Below are positions 48,911-60,477 of a DNA stretch of 64,000 nt, in pieces. Location of the stretch: the NCBI RefSeq assembly GCF_963678635.1, contig NC_087064.1:73347465-73411464 (forward strand), written 5' to 3'. The translations under genes and the position numbers were made by a program. This stretch comes from Symsagittifera roscoffensis (lineage: Eukaryota; Xenacoelomorpha; Acoela; Convolutidae). The notes under the pieces are model-generated. The model searched no databases and was not told where the DNA came from. It was given only the letters and a program-made list of their open reading frames with translations. The first letter of the stretch is position 1; every line of letters starts with the position of its first letter.

Positions 48911-51900
48911 ACGGCGATGTCCAACGACTTGTGGTTCCGAGCAATGGAAGTGGCGAGTGAAGACACGAGAAGAAAGAATTCACTGGAGACGAGAGCTCAT
49001 CTGGAAGCGATGGTGCTGAGAACCAAGCCGGAAGCAAACCAGTGGCTACACCTGAATCCGAGAGTAGCGGCATTGGGTGCAGATGCTTTTCAGCAAGGCC
49101 CAGTAATGATCACTAAGATACACGCCTACTTGTTGAAGGAGGTGAACCTGGCGGAAAATGCCGGAGAAAAGACAGCTGAGTTCGTGAACAGAATGTGTCA
49201 GATTACTCTGGAGACCTTCTGGACCCAGGAAGTGAAAGGACAGGAGGGATTTGAAAGGACAGACAGCATGCTAGAAGGGTTGGGAGCCGGATGGACCGCG
49301 TCCTTCTTGGCAAAAGTTTACCCGAAAGTCTCGCACTATTTGATAAAGGAATTCCTCCAAGCAGTAGTGAAAGTATCGATAGTGGAATTAATAGCCTTGT
49401 TCGTGACGTTCGGAGCGGAGAGCTTTGTAAAAGGACCGGCGATACTGCTTACGGATGGAATACAGAACCTGCGACTAGATGGACTCCTGACACTGATCGC
49501 AATAACCCACGGAAACTTGGGAGGACTGATGAAACTGGCACGTTGTCCAGAGCAGATGAAAGAGAGAGTGAGGAATCTGGATATGAAGAAATCCACAGAC
49601 TCGTGGAACAAAATAAGAGACCTGAGACACACTCTTATCCAATATCTCTTGCAGCAGAATCGCTTTGGAACCGGAGAAGACGAGACAATTGAAAGAGAGG
49701 AAGATGTTAGACGACATGTTGGAGGCATGCCGCTGTTAACAGATTTGAGCTTAGCTATGAGAATCGATCCCTTGGCGCTGATCAGAGGAGTCACGGAGTT
49801 CGTGACAGTGATCTATGGACCAGCAGTCACCTTTGCGTTCCCTGACGTTAAAGTGGAAGCATATAGGAGGTCGGTGTTGCACCTGAACCTCATATCGGCA
49901 GTGGACGGTAGTACACTGAACTGGTGTGAGCAGCACGCATTGCGAGAGCTCATGAGTGAAGATCTGTTATTTGCGAAAATATCGGAGCCAGAGATGACAG
50001 TCATCAATTTTGACGATCACTTCTGTGACCGCATGGGAGAAGTAGAAAGAGGGCACATCGAGGTGTTTCCAAAGCTTTGGAATCTGAGGCCCTATGACAA
50101 AACGAATGGTGAAATGACCAGAGTGCCTCGTCTCACAGCAGCGTATCACAAGGTGAGAGAAGAGACGAAGGACTGGGGCGATTACAAGAAGCTACACGAA
50201 GCAATCCCTGAATTCCCTCTGATAAGAAGGATGTTGCTCGGAGCAGTCTCCGTAGTACAAACTCCTAGGTTGAGAGCATTCGAGAGTAGGGAATTTCTCG
50301 GCGACGATGGATCCATACTTCGTGGGGAGAAATGCCGCCGTGTTACAGTACACACGATTTGCGTACACGGATCAAGCGACGAGAAGCCGAATAAGCAACG
50401 CTGCTACTCCCAAGCCTGGAAGATTTGATGAGGAATGGAGGGGACTAGGCTTAGCTCCAATGAGGATGAGAGGCAGGACTGAATTGCCTGAAGCCTCAGT
50501 AATCCTGACCAGTGTGAGAAAAGAGATGAAAGTTGCGGGAGTATTGCAGACGAGAATTTTCCTAGCACCCTTCGGCTGTGAAGAAATCAAAGTGGTCCAT
50601 GGAGAAGAGGAAGATAAGTCGGCCGGTACATTGCTCATACCGAGATTCCAGGAAGAAGCCGACAAAGACGAACAAGGACCATCGAACTCGAATAGGGACA
50701 AGTCAGAAGGAGATGACGGACAGGGTGGAGGCCGTCAGACTGAAGAACCCATGCAACAAGATCAAGCTGGTGGGGAAGACGACAGGGCATCGATAGGAGG
50801 AACATCCAGCCTGGATTTCAACATCTTCAGTGATCTTGAAAACAATGCGGATACGTTGGAAACGACGGAGCTGGATGAAGGCACCTCGACACTGGCGCCT
50901 CCGTCAGCCTTTATGGAAATGAAACGGAATTTGCCGGAGAGCAGCTCTCCTGGCAATACAAGAAATAACGATCAGAGAATCCTCATGGAATCACCTCGGA
51001 GGAGAAGAATAGAGGCCTCAGCCAGAGTACCTTTCTTGGGAACGCTACCCGAAGAAGAATGGGAAGTACATCACCGAGACCACGAGAGTAGGACGGGATG
51101 TAAGCTGGACAGAGTGGCGTTCATGGAAGAAGTCTGGACTGTGATTCAGAGCTATGGGACCCAGTCCATTCTCAAAACCGGTCTCAATCAACCCTTGATG
51201 AGAGAAGTACTTAACAAGCTTGATGAGTGTGAAGGGAGACTAAGTGAGTTATTGATCGACTCAGCCACTGATGAGAGTGAAGCGAATTCTCCCATCAAGA
51301 TGACACCGCAGGACGATGAAGGAGAGGTGGTGTACCTGTCAAGGACCAGGAGAGGAACGATGCGATCGAAAATGGTGATTGATAAAATCAATGCGATGAA
51401 AATGAAGTTAGGCAGCAGAGTGATGCCGAGGAGGATTGGAAAGACGAAAGTGGATTCGGAAATATCGGTGAAAGCTGGTAACTCAGCGAAAAGAAAACGA
51501 GTCGAGGAAGTCATGGATTTGGGGCAAGGTGATTATCAATTGTCTGGCACAGATAGAATATTAACTGATATAGCGATGGTGCCACCCATTCTCATGGCGG
51601 GGATAAAGTCAACCGGTTATAAATCCAAAAGGAGTGACCGCACTCTGACTGGAGCAACTTTAGAAATGGAAATACTCAGTCAATGTGGAGAGAGTAAAAT
51701 GAGGGACTTCAAACCATCTCCCATGAATCATGGAAAAGGAAGTGTTGCAGGACAACTGACACCAGTGGAATACAACCGACTAACAGTGTCGGAGACAGTG
51801 TCGATAGATGAACCCACCGGTGGATACATGGAGATGTTGGAATACCGGAACTCGGCTAGAGGGTATGTAATGGCCCTGAAAGACGAAAAAGCCATGGAGG

Positions 51901-54602
51901 GTTATCTGGAAATGATGTTGCAAGGCACCACCCTCAAGCAGAAGGCGTATGGAACTTTGGCGTCGTCTGACGTAGAGGCGGAGACGATCGAGCAGTTAGT
52001 GAGCCTTCCATGGAAAGCAGTAGTATTGAGGTATTTCGAAGAAGAAATGAGGACTACGCCAAGAATACATGCTCTCGTGGCAGTACCTTACGTGAGGACA
52101 GAATTACAACTCAGGCTCGCCTGGTGCATGATGGGACTGACTCGCGAAGAATATGATTCAGAAGAAAGGAAGAGATCAAAGGAGGAAAAAGTTTTCCTTA
52201 TGACGAATCTGAGGGATCTGATAGTCCAGGAGGGAGCAGCAGTAGCGTGTGCAAAGCGGAGAGACGCTCTCTGTTTCATTCGATTCCTGATAGAGCAGAT
52301 TTCAGTACCTGCATTAAACGCTTGTGTTAAAATGTTGAGGGAAGGCGATGAGCGAACGAAAGCCATGTTCTTACTAGCAATGCTGGATATGCAGCAAAGT
52401 AAACCGATGAGGGTGAACATGAAAGAACCTGAAGAATTGGAACCCATGAAAAAGATAGACGAGATCAGGAGATTCTCAAACAAGGAGTTGAGGCTCACTA
52501 AAGAATCTATGGGAGCATTGCCGAAATCCAGTGAATACTGTGGACCGATCAAGAAGAAGTCATATAGCTATGTGTCCGGGATTATAGGGATAGCATACAA
52601 TCCTTTTCTGAGTGAAGACATACGCGATTGCTTCTTTGATTATGAGCAGGCGGTGTTACTAAGATTCTGGACGTCCAGAATTGTGACGACTAAGAGCGTT
52701 AACAATCCACAGGCCAAATTGGGATTGGTCTTGGAAGAAGAGGTGACTGCACCTTCAGTACCAAAATCCGACAAGAGAGTGGAATTTGGGTTGGGATTCT
52801 CAGATGAATTACTGAGAACGAGCTTGATGGCAGTGTGGGAATTGATGAAGCCATCATGGTGTCCTAGTCCCAACGCTGACTCAATATTACGGGCGACACA
52901 AGACATACAGAGGGAACTGAATGCGGACTGTAACCTGCGTGACCTCAACATCATATATAATGTGATGATAACAGCCTCTAAGAGCAACGGAGAAGATAAA
53001 GTGGAGTTGCCTGGCTGGGGACCAGAAGACTGGGTCAAACCTGGTAGCTGTCTGGCGGAAGTCTGTGGACTAGAGGGTCACGTTTGTGGAAGTCTAGACT
53101 GTGTGAAAACCCTGGAGAAACAACACAAGCAGTTGACAGTATTGTTTGGAAATGTAGTGATGAAAGCAAGAACGGAAACGGAACTGATAGCAGATTGCCA
53201 TGGAGGAACCGATGTGAATCTAGTGACAGCACTAGGATTCTACAGCATGTTTGGTTCTTTAGAGTCACTATTGAATCTAGAACAGAAACATGAGATGGTC
53301 ACGGCCATCAGCGTAGAAGTATTCCCAGGAGTTCTGCAGACTGAGCAGAAATATATAGGAAAATGGAGGGAAGCAATCGAAACAGAGATGAACATCAGAC
53401 ACAGCGAAACTTATTGTAGACCATCAGGAGCACGATATTTGGTGGGTTCAACGTTGGCTCCAATGTGCAAGAGCAGATACCCTGTACATTTCGTGGCTGT
53501 GGACGTGAAGAGTACAAGAACGATCGTGGATCAAGCTTTCTCAGTGCCAAAGTGCGTGAGATTGGCGAGAATGTCTGAAAAGTCTTACGAGTTACTATGT
53601 AAGATGTTCTCAGCAGTTCCAGAGAGAACCAAAGAGGAGTTGGAGTCAATACTAGGAAAGAAGTTCATGGGATATGTGAGCGGGAACTTCAGTGACTTTG
53701 AAAAACAGAAACAGAGAGGATCAACTGTCACAGATTACAATGCAGTAGATGAGAATGATGAAATCCACCGAGTGATGATGGAAGTGGAACCATTGCAGGA
53801 AGCTTCAGGAAAACGCAATTGGAGGAGCATCATGTTGACACATGACGAGTTTCCTTGCCACTGCTTGCTGCAGACCTGGTGGTATCCCAAGCGTAGTAAT
53901 TTGGTGTTGATCTGGGACTCTGGAGAGCTGCTCTCCATGGGTTTACCAGATTCATCACAGCCCATAACAATAGTGATAGTGGGAGTTATGATGGCGATAC
54001 GATGGCTGGAAGCTCATGTGAGAGAAAATAATAGACAGGAGGCACCGACGAGAGAACAATTGCAGAATTTAGATTGTCTAAAAGATTTAGATCTTTTTGA
54101 GACAATGTGCAAAGTTCTAAACATTCCGATGGAAGTGAAGAAGATATGGGCAAGAAAACGATTGATGCCATGGTTCAGAGCTAACATGACTGCATGGTTG
54201 TACGAGTATGCGAAAAAGCATATGTCGAAACATGGCAGAGTGTACAGTGAATATCAGCTCGACATTGGGGCAGGAGCTTTCAAGCGAGCTTTCGTGACCC
54301 ATCGGAATGCAGTGACCACCGCTGTGAAAAGAATTTCCAGGACAAGCGAGCGTAGTGGAAATGAGAAGGCAGAGATGCTGAAAGAAGATTTGGAAAGAAA
54401 CGTGACGTTGTGTCTCCACAACAGCTTCTGTAGAAACAGAGAATCAAACGTGGATCCCCTACCTTGCTGTAAGCAGAGGGTGGAAAAGCAGAAGTGTTGG
54501 AGGACGGCTTCCAACAGCGTCAGGATAGTCAATGACGTGCTACAAGACACGGAAACCGAGAGTGCGGAGTCAGTGTCACAGGAGGAGGAAATGGAGCATT
54601 GA

Positions 54603-55423
54603 CGAATGGTCGAGAAAACAAGAGGCAGCAAGAAAGAAAATTAGAAGAATTTAGAAGTTTTAGAACTTCTAAACGACGAAAAAAGAAGAGAACAAAGGAA
54701 TGATGAAGAAAAGTCAAAACTCAGAATTGTTTTATGTGTGTGAAAAACTCAAGTGAGAAATCAAGCAACCAAGTTGTAATTGAAAACTGAAACATTTTGT
54801 TGAGTTTTGAAATTGTTGCATTTATAAATTTGCATTTTGGTTTTAGTTGAAGTGGCTTTAGAGACACTCACTTATTATTTATTTAGAAAGGCTTGAGGGA
54901 AGAGTATATTTAAATATTCCAGCCTGCATGATTGTTTTTAATCACTTAGGAAGACTGATCACTTTGTGGTGACATGAAAAACTTGAGTAACTTCTTGAGG
55001 AGGGAGGTTGTTGCATTGTTCTTTCTAACCACAAGGTTTCTTGGTTTTAATATTCAGGACAATAAACAAGCAAGATTTCCGAAGGGAAGGAGCATAGTAG
55101 GATAATTTTAGCTTGTTGGTTGGCAGGACTGTCCTGCAAGCCAACACCTTTTAAATCTAGGAGAAAAAGCTTTAATCGGGACATTGACACTGGAAGTCAG
55201 AAAATATGTTTTATCTTAAGTCATATCCTCAGAGTGCAGATTAATGAGAGAATTTGAAGGCTATAGTGATGTAGTATGATGCCATTTATATTCTGCAGTG
55301 AGTCGATGTGACGTAGATAAAGGTAATTTCGTGCATTTTGTAAATTCTGTTCGATGACACTGTAACCATTTTACGAACATGGTGCGATTCAATGAGGACA
55401 TTGACCGGACTGTCCGGGGAGTA
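54603..55423 (+). other. 3' untranslated region of copy 2
   Basis: 821 bp without coding potential, conserved with 23797-24628. It contains AGCTTGTTGGTTGGCAGG followed by CCTGCAAGCCAAC (about 55107-55145), which can fold (GTTGGTTGGCAGG / CCTGCAAGCCAAC), and ends in the polypurine-like site. Confidence 0.7.
55410..55423 (+). other. Candidate polypurine tract
   Basis: CTGTCCGGGGAGTA directly abuts the 3' LTR at 55424. Only GGGGAG is purine, which is short. The same TGTCCGGGGAG string is repeated inside ORF1. In copy 1 the equivalent is CCGTCCGAGGAGTA. Confidence 0.5.
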
Positions 55424-55961
55424 TGTGACATTCGGATTGGCGTGAAATTGAACTTAAGGAGCTTGATTCACTGGATTCAAGAATCCGGAAGGGTTTCGGG
55501 ACTGGAACTTTTAGCCTTTTATATAAACTTTTAGCTTCTTGTCATGTCCTGAATTGAATTTAATTAACAACTGGATTCATTTTGATAAGGATGAGAAGCT
55601 AGGAGTTGGGGGAAAGGGTTGATCCATCTTCGATGGAGATGATGATTTTTATCTACTGAACAAAAACAATAGTAATATAATAAGTAGTAGCCCTGCTTTT
55701 AGGAGTGACCTCGTGGTCTGGGGATACTGAGACCCAGCCATGAGCTCACTATTTCTGCATGTAATCTAGTTAATTTGAGCGTTCTGGTCGAAGCCGGAGA
55801 ACAGTAACGTTTTTGTCGACCCGATGTTAGAAAGACCACCGAAAAGTACTGGCTTGGTAGAGACGGTGAAAAGCATGCAAAGCTCTGTTTAGACGCTAGC
55901 CAGTCGTCTTAAGACTTAGTTTTGTTATCCGTCGATATGTATCTTCCGGGCGAATGTTACA
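55424..55961 (+). repeat. 3' LTR of copy 2, U3 deleted
   Basis: 538 bp. TGTGACATTCG is joined straight to GATTGGCG, which lies 384 bp further on in the 5' LTR (32564), so most of U3 with its hairpins and CRE-like site is gone. It keeps TATATAAA (55520-55527), the pseudoknot pairing (55848-55933) and the CGAATGTTACA end. Confidence 0.92.
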
Positions 55962-56707
55962 TGATCAGAAAACAAATGATTTTCAAAAACGCTTAAATCA
56001 TGCTTTTAAATGTTTAGTAATCAACTCCTTAGCAAACGATACCTTAGGGGTGAAGTTGAATCATGCTACCGCCACCTCTTCCGATCCTGTTGTTTACATA
56101 AGAGACATAGTTTTTACCGTGAACAGGTTTTCATCATCAATATGACACGTTAGGAGGCTCAACGCAATTAACCAGTGCTTCTAGTTCATCATAAAATATT
56201 TTATGTGATCGAACATTACACTAAAGTACATCAAAAAAACCGGCATTATCAATTTCACTCTATTTTATAGGCGCTTCGTTAATTTTAGGTCCCTTGAGGC
56301 ACCACTGTTTTTTCAAAAGCACCGTGCCTGACACTAAAGCAGCATTTCACATCATCCATTGAATAGTTTAGCGCAACTCCTTCGTCGAAGAGACCAGTAA
56401 TTTTGTAAACAGAACCATCTTCTTTCCACTGATAAAAAGTAGTTCCCTTTCTTGTCGACGCCTCTTAGATACGTTGATCTTGCTTCATCATTCGAATGAA
56501 GTGTAACCGGGCAATGATTATATCTTCAAAAATTTGAACTGTACTGGATCTCTCTCATCAGTGCGCAGCTGTTTCTTTCTCTCGAGAGTTTCGATTTTAT
56601 TCACTCTTCTTGTAAGCCTTACAATAAGGGGGGCGGATTTGATTTTGGATTGCCGGCCGGAGTTGTTCAGGTTGGCGCCTATATTCTTAAATAAACCGGT
56701 CGCTTTT
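55962..56707. other. Unassigned region between copy 2 and the next LINE
   Basis: Starts with TGA, the target duplication of copy 2. It holds no long open frame apart from a possible gene fragment at about 56290-56460 on the minus strand. I see no LTR or LINE similarity in the remainder. Confidence 0.4.
56290..56460 (-). pseudogene. Fragment of an unidentified coding sequence
   Basis: The minus strand gives about 55 codons without a stop and without ATG, including GTTFYQWKEDGSVYKITG and DEGVALNYSMDDVKCCF, then a stop. Upstream the frame is lost. The residue composition looks like real protein, but I do not recognise the family. It could be host exon debris or part of another mobile element. 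Confidence 0.3.
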
Positions 56708-56758
56708 TAGTAGTAGTAGTAGTAGGGCTTTTGTGCTCGTAGCACAAGGGGTTTCCCC
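56708..56758 (-). other. LINE 3' end: triplet tail and two hairpins
   Basis: Plus-strand TAG repeat (56708-56725), then TTGTGCT-CGT-AGCACAA (56731-56747, 7 pairs) and AGGGG-TTT-CCCCT just beyond it. Hairpin plus triplet repeat matches the arrangement at the 3' end of the other LINE (31309-31367), with different sequences. Confidence 0.7.
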
Positions 56759-56803
56759 CTGTCAATTTTTCGTTCTTTAGTGAAGTTTTACTTCTACAGT
56801 CAT

Positions 56804-59631
56804 TCATTGTGCAATCGCAAGCAATTCTCCGTCCGCAATTGTGCACTTGTTCATTTGTTCGTAGTCCTTCTCAAATTTTCTCCAAAATAACCACAATATT
56901 CGCTTCTTCAGTCTGCTTGTTTCTCTCACGTCAATTTTGATCACATTCGCTAGCCGACATGTTTGGTAAAATAATTCGTCCTCCAAAAATTTCTTTTTCG
57001 GCCTCTCGAGCTGAAACATACAACCGCGCGAGGAACAGGAATACGATGGAACATTCAACATGTCAACATCGTAATTTTTCGATAAAATTTTTGACAGCAA
57101 CAGAAGGTTGTTGATCTGTATATACATTGGCAGTGGCAATAGTGAAATTTCGATTAACCGATCTTTGTACGAATCCATATGCGGAATTATCCATTTAACT
57201 ATACGCCATTGCACATTTTCAAGCTCCGTAATAATGTATTTACTCAACCCATAACATGGACTTGCGTACGCGAGTATTGGTACGATCATAGATTTATACA
57301 AATCCAGTTAAGCTTTTCGTCCAAGATTCGATACGCTTCTTTTTATCATGTGAAAAACACGAATTGCTTTGCAGCAAACTTTATTTATATGCAAATTCCA
57401 TTTTAAGTCACAGGAAAGCATGAGCCCCAAATCAGATTGAGTTTCCTCTGTTTTAATCGATTCGTTTCCAAAAAGCAATCGTTTTTCGTTTTTGGACATT
57501 TTAATTAGGCAGCATTTATCCATATTGAAGGGCATGTTGTTTCTAACGGTCCAGTCATACAACGCATTTAAATCACTTTGAATATCTATTGTGCTTAAAC
57601 CCACGCTGAGAAATTTGGCGTCATCGGCAAAAAGTAGGGGAAACAATTGATCGCACATTTTCGGGAGGTCGTTAACAAAAACCAGAAAAAGTATGGGGCC
57701 CAAAATACTCCCTTGCGGGACACCGCTATTAACTTGTATTGGTGACGAGTTTACTCCATTTATACGCACGACTTGTACTCGATTTGTCAAGTATGATTCG
57801 ATTAGTTTCAGTAGCCTGTTTCTGATGCCCGTTTCAAAAAGTTTTTTCAAAAGCATACCATGATCCACTCTGTCAAAAGCTTTACTGTAGTCAGTAAAGA
57901 TTATATCAACATCATGTTGACTTTCAATGCCCTGGTACACTTTTTGCAAAAAGATTATCAATTGGAGAATCGTTGATCGTCTTTTCCTGAAGCCGAACTG
58001 AGCTGCGTGAAAAAAAGAATGGTAATGATCGTATAGTCGTCTAAAAATAATCCTTTCTAGAATTTTCGAAGCTATTGATAACAGAGATACCGGTCTGTAA
58101 TTTGTAACATGGCATTTATCGCCTTTTTTAAATAATGGACTTATAGTTGCTTGTTTCCAGTCGTTTGGAAAAATGGCTGTTTGGAAAAGTTTTCTGAATA
58201 ACTGTGAAAGAGAATTAGAAAGAGTAATGCACAATTTTTTATACAATATTGGTGGAATTTCATCGGGTCCTTTACTCTTGTTTATGTCCAAGTTCATGCA
58301 ATTTTCAATTACTTCCTTTTCGAAAAAATTTACAGTGGTAATCAATTTTACGCCTTCTTTTCCATTACACCCTTCAAAAAATTTTGTCGATTTTGTATAC
58401 ACGGAAGAGAAGAAGATAGAAAATAGTTCTGATTTACCCTTGTCCGTCTCCTCCGAGACAGACTCGCAAAACATTTTCCGCGGGAGATTTGACTTCCTAA
58501 ATGCTTTGAAATACTTGAACAATTTTGACGATGCTCGCTCTGCAGCCAGCTCTTGTTCGTATTCAACTTTGTCAGTTTCTGCACTGGTATCGACTAAATC
58601 AGCTAATGCTATGACCTTGTCATGAAATTCTGGAAAATTCTTCCGCGCAGTTTTAAAGCACTTTATGTAATGCGATGTTTTTTGCGTAATTCACGGTGGT
58701 AGCAACATTCTGTGCGCTGTTCTCCTTGGTACATTCTGAGATATTGCGGTATTGAGCCAGCTATACCATAATTCCAGAAATTTATTAGGATTCGACCAAC
58801 AGAAAGGTTCGAATTTCGTTTGATTCAACGTTTCTCGTAGTTTTCCAAAATTGCCTTTACAGTAGCTATAAATCAAATCTTTGCAGCAATTTCGCTGCAA
58901 CAAGGACGATATTTCAACGTTAAACTTAACTTTGATCGGGAAATGATTCGAGAGTTTGCTAAAATAGTTATCCATTTGAATGTCTTCAATATTCACTATC
59001 TGTATGTTTTTTCCCACTAAAATCAAATCTAGAATACCAGTTGCAGCAGTTTGGAACGAGATTTTTTGTTGCCAACAATATCGATCAATTATATCAAGAA
59101 AAATATTTTCTTGCTCAACAGCAGATGAAAGACTCGTCCAGTTTATTGTTGGGAAATTGAAATCCCCGTATATTATTACTTCATCAAAATTATTTTTGAT
59201 TTTTGCAAACATAGAAACAAGTTTTCAATATCAGCGTTCGTGTAAGCGTAAGTACTGTTTGAGGGTGGTAAATAACAGCAAACAATAAGTATTTTCTTTT
59301 TACATAAACAAATCAGGCATGCAGTTACTGAACCATTATCTTCAAGATTCAATTTAACTTGCTCAGAGTTGATTTCATTTTTCACGCAAATCATAGTCCC
59401 ACCGTGTGCTGTTGTTCCGGATTTTGCTTTTCTATTCGATAAAAAACATTGATATTGAGGTATAAAAAGTTCGCCTTCTGCAATATCGTCTGTGAGCCAT
59501 GTTTCTGATATACATACAATATCAACAGCATTTACTAGCAGAAAATGCGAAAAAATTCTTCTTCGATCCGATTTATATAAACTTCTAATGTTATAACACA
59601 ACATGCTTAGTTCACCAGTTGAATTTTCTAG
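56804..59631 (-). pseudogene. LINE ORF2: AP endonuclease and reverse transcriptase, broken
   Basis: The first ATG is at 59604-59602, ten codons after the in-frame TGA. The conserved endonuclease start CYNIRSL follows it. Endonuclease motifs: SETWLTDD, VIIYGDFNFP, ILDLILV and SNHFPI. RT motifs: NYRPVSLLS, QFGFRKRRST, FTDYSKAFDRVDH, GVPQGSILGP and FADD (about 57612-57634). Breaks: a frameshift near 59180-59215, TGA 58691-58693 (a Trp codon would fit), and TAA 57308-57310. The rest is one frame. The C-terminal part ends at 56804. Confidence 0.88.
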
Positions 59632-60463
59632 TCACTCATCAATTACTACTGCTTGGTTATTTAAATACAAAATTCCATTTTTGATATGAATGTTCTTTGG
59701 ATCATGTTGGTTTGTATCTAATAACTCTCTTCTTTTTTTTCAGAAGTGTTCGCTCTTCCATTTGCTCTTCTTTGTTTAAAGATTTTGAAACAAAAACTCG
59801 ATAGGCCTCATCGTTGTATGTTGGTTCGAAAACTCTAAGCATTGGTGCACGTGCTAATATTTTATCAATCGTATAAGTATTTGAGAACTTAACAAGAATT
59901 TGCCTTGCTCGAGGGTTTTGTGAATTGTATTTGCCAAGCCTACGGAAACCGGATATATCTTCTTTTCCCACACCCAGATAATGTACAACATCAAATAACT
60001 GTTTTTCATCGTGTTCAAAAACATCTTTTCGGTTTGGTTTTTTAGGGGCATCGCTTATTTCAGGCAAACCGCTGAACCTTAACTCTAGTGAATATTCAGC
60101 ATTATTTTTCACAATTGAAGAATACTTAGCTTCGGGTTCTATGGCAGTTGGTGTCAGTGCCGTCACAGCAGACTTAACACTCTCCACTGTGGCCTTCAAG
60201 TCTGCAATTTCCTTGGTGACCTCTGCGGAGATGTTGTTTTTCAGTAAGTTGCATTGTGCTGATGGAAGGCATGTGTCACAGAAAAACATCACATTTTTGG
60301 CCCTCGCCAAGAATTTGTACTCGTCGTTCGAGTATCCAGCACACCCACCGTGAGTCCATCTTTGGCAGCTCTCACACAGAATCCAGTTTTCTCCATTTGG
60401 TTTGGTACAAACAGTACAGCAATCACTCTGTTTGGATGCCAATCTATTCCTCGTCTCAGGCAT
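59632..60463 (-). pseudogene. LINE ORF1: PHD finger, coiled coil and RNA-binding-like region
   Basis: ATG at 60463-60461 gives MPETRNRLASK, then a PHD finger (CTVC, CESC, H with C, CDTC) within the first 65 residues, a coiled coil, and LELRFSGLPEI, GFRRLGKYN, RQILVKFSN and YRVFVSKSL blocks shared in type with the other LINE ORF1. An extra A in the run near 59737 shifts the last part. In the corrected frame it ends IKNGILYLNNQAVVIDE at TGA 59634-59632. Confidence 0.8.
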
Positions 60464-60477
60464 TACGTTATATGAAA

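Larger units (their letters stand above)
45674..54602 (+). pseudogene. ORF2: giant second polyprotein with SGNH hydrolase domain, two lesions
   Basis: Starts MDNFNLDELMDL at ATG 45674 and ends at TGA 54600-54602. About 2,980 codons when intact. Seen in order: a small helical N-terminus, a coiled coil (about residues 165-225), an SGNH domain (about 400-565), a basic low-complexity segment, a second SGNH-like block (about 860-1080), a long helical region, an acidic/Ser-rich segment (50640-50990), then about 1,200 residues of unknown folded sequence and a Cys-rich tail. No signal peptide and no convincing membrane segment, so it is not a typical envelope protein. A TGA at 47378-47380 replaces an Arg codon of copy 1, and a deletion of about 14 bases near 50285 shifts the frame. 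Most of the protein matches nothing I recognise. Confidence 0.9.
32169..55961 (+). mobile_element. Giant Ty3/gypsy-type LTR retrotransposon, copy 2
   Basis: 23.8 kb, same orientation and layout as copy 1, and the better preserved copy. It is flanked by TGA on both sides (32166-32168, 55962-55964). The left LTR lacks its 3' end together with the primer binding site (junction at about 33020), and the right LTR lacks about 384 bp of U3. ORF1 has three nonsense codons, two frameshifts and an RT deletion. ORF2 has one nonsense codon and one frameshift. It cannot be autonomous, but its ORFs show the original architecture. Confidence 0.93.

Noticed and set aside
45674-54602. ORF2 as a retroviral envelope
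   Set aside because: No signal peptide, furin-type site or membrane anchor is visible. The only hydrophobic stretches are short and sit in helical, soluble-looking regions.
55954-56145. Plus-strand 63-codon frame right of copy 2
   Set aside because: It begins inside the LTR end and crosses the insertion junction, so it cannot be an original gene.
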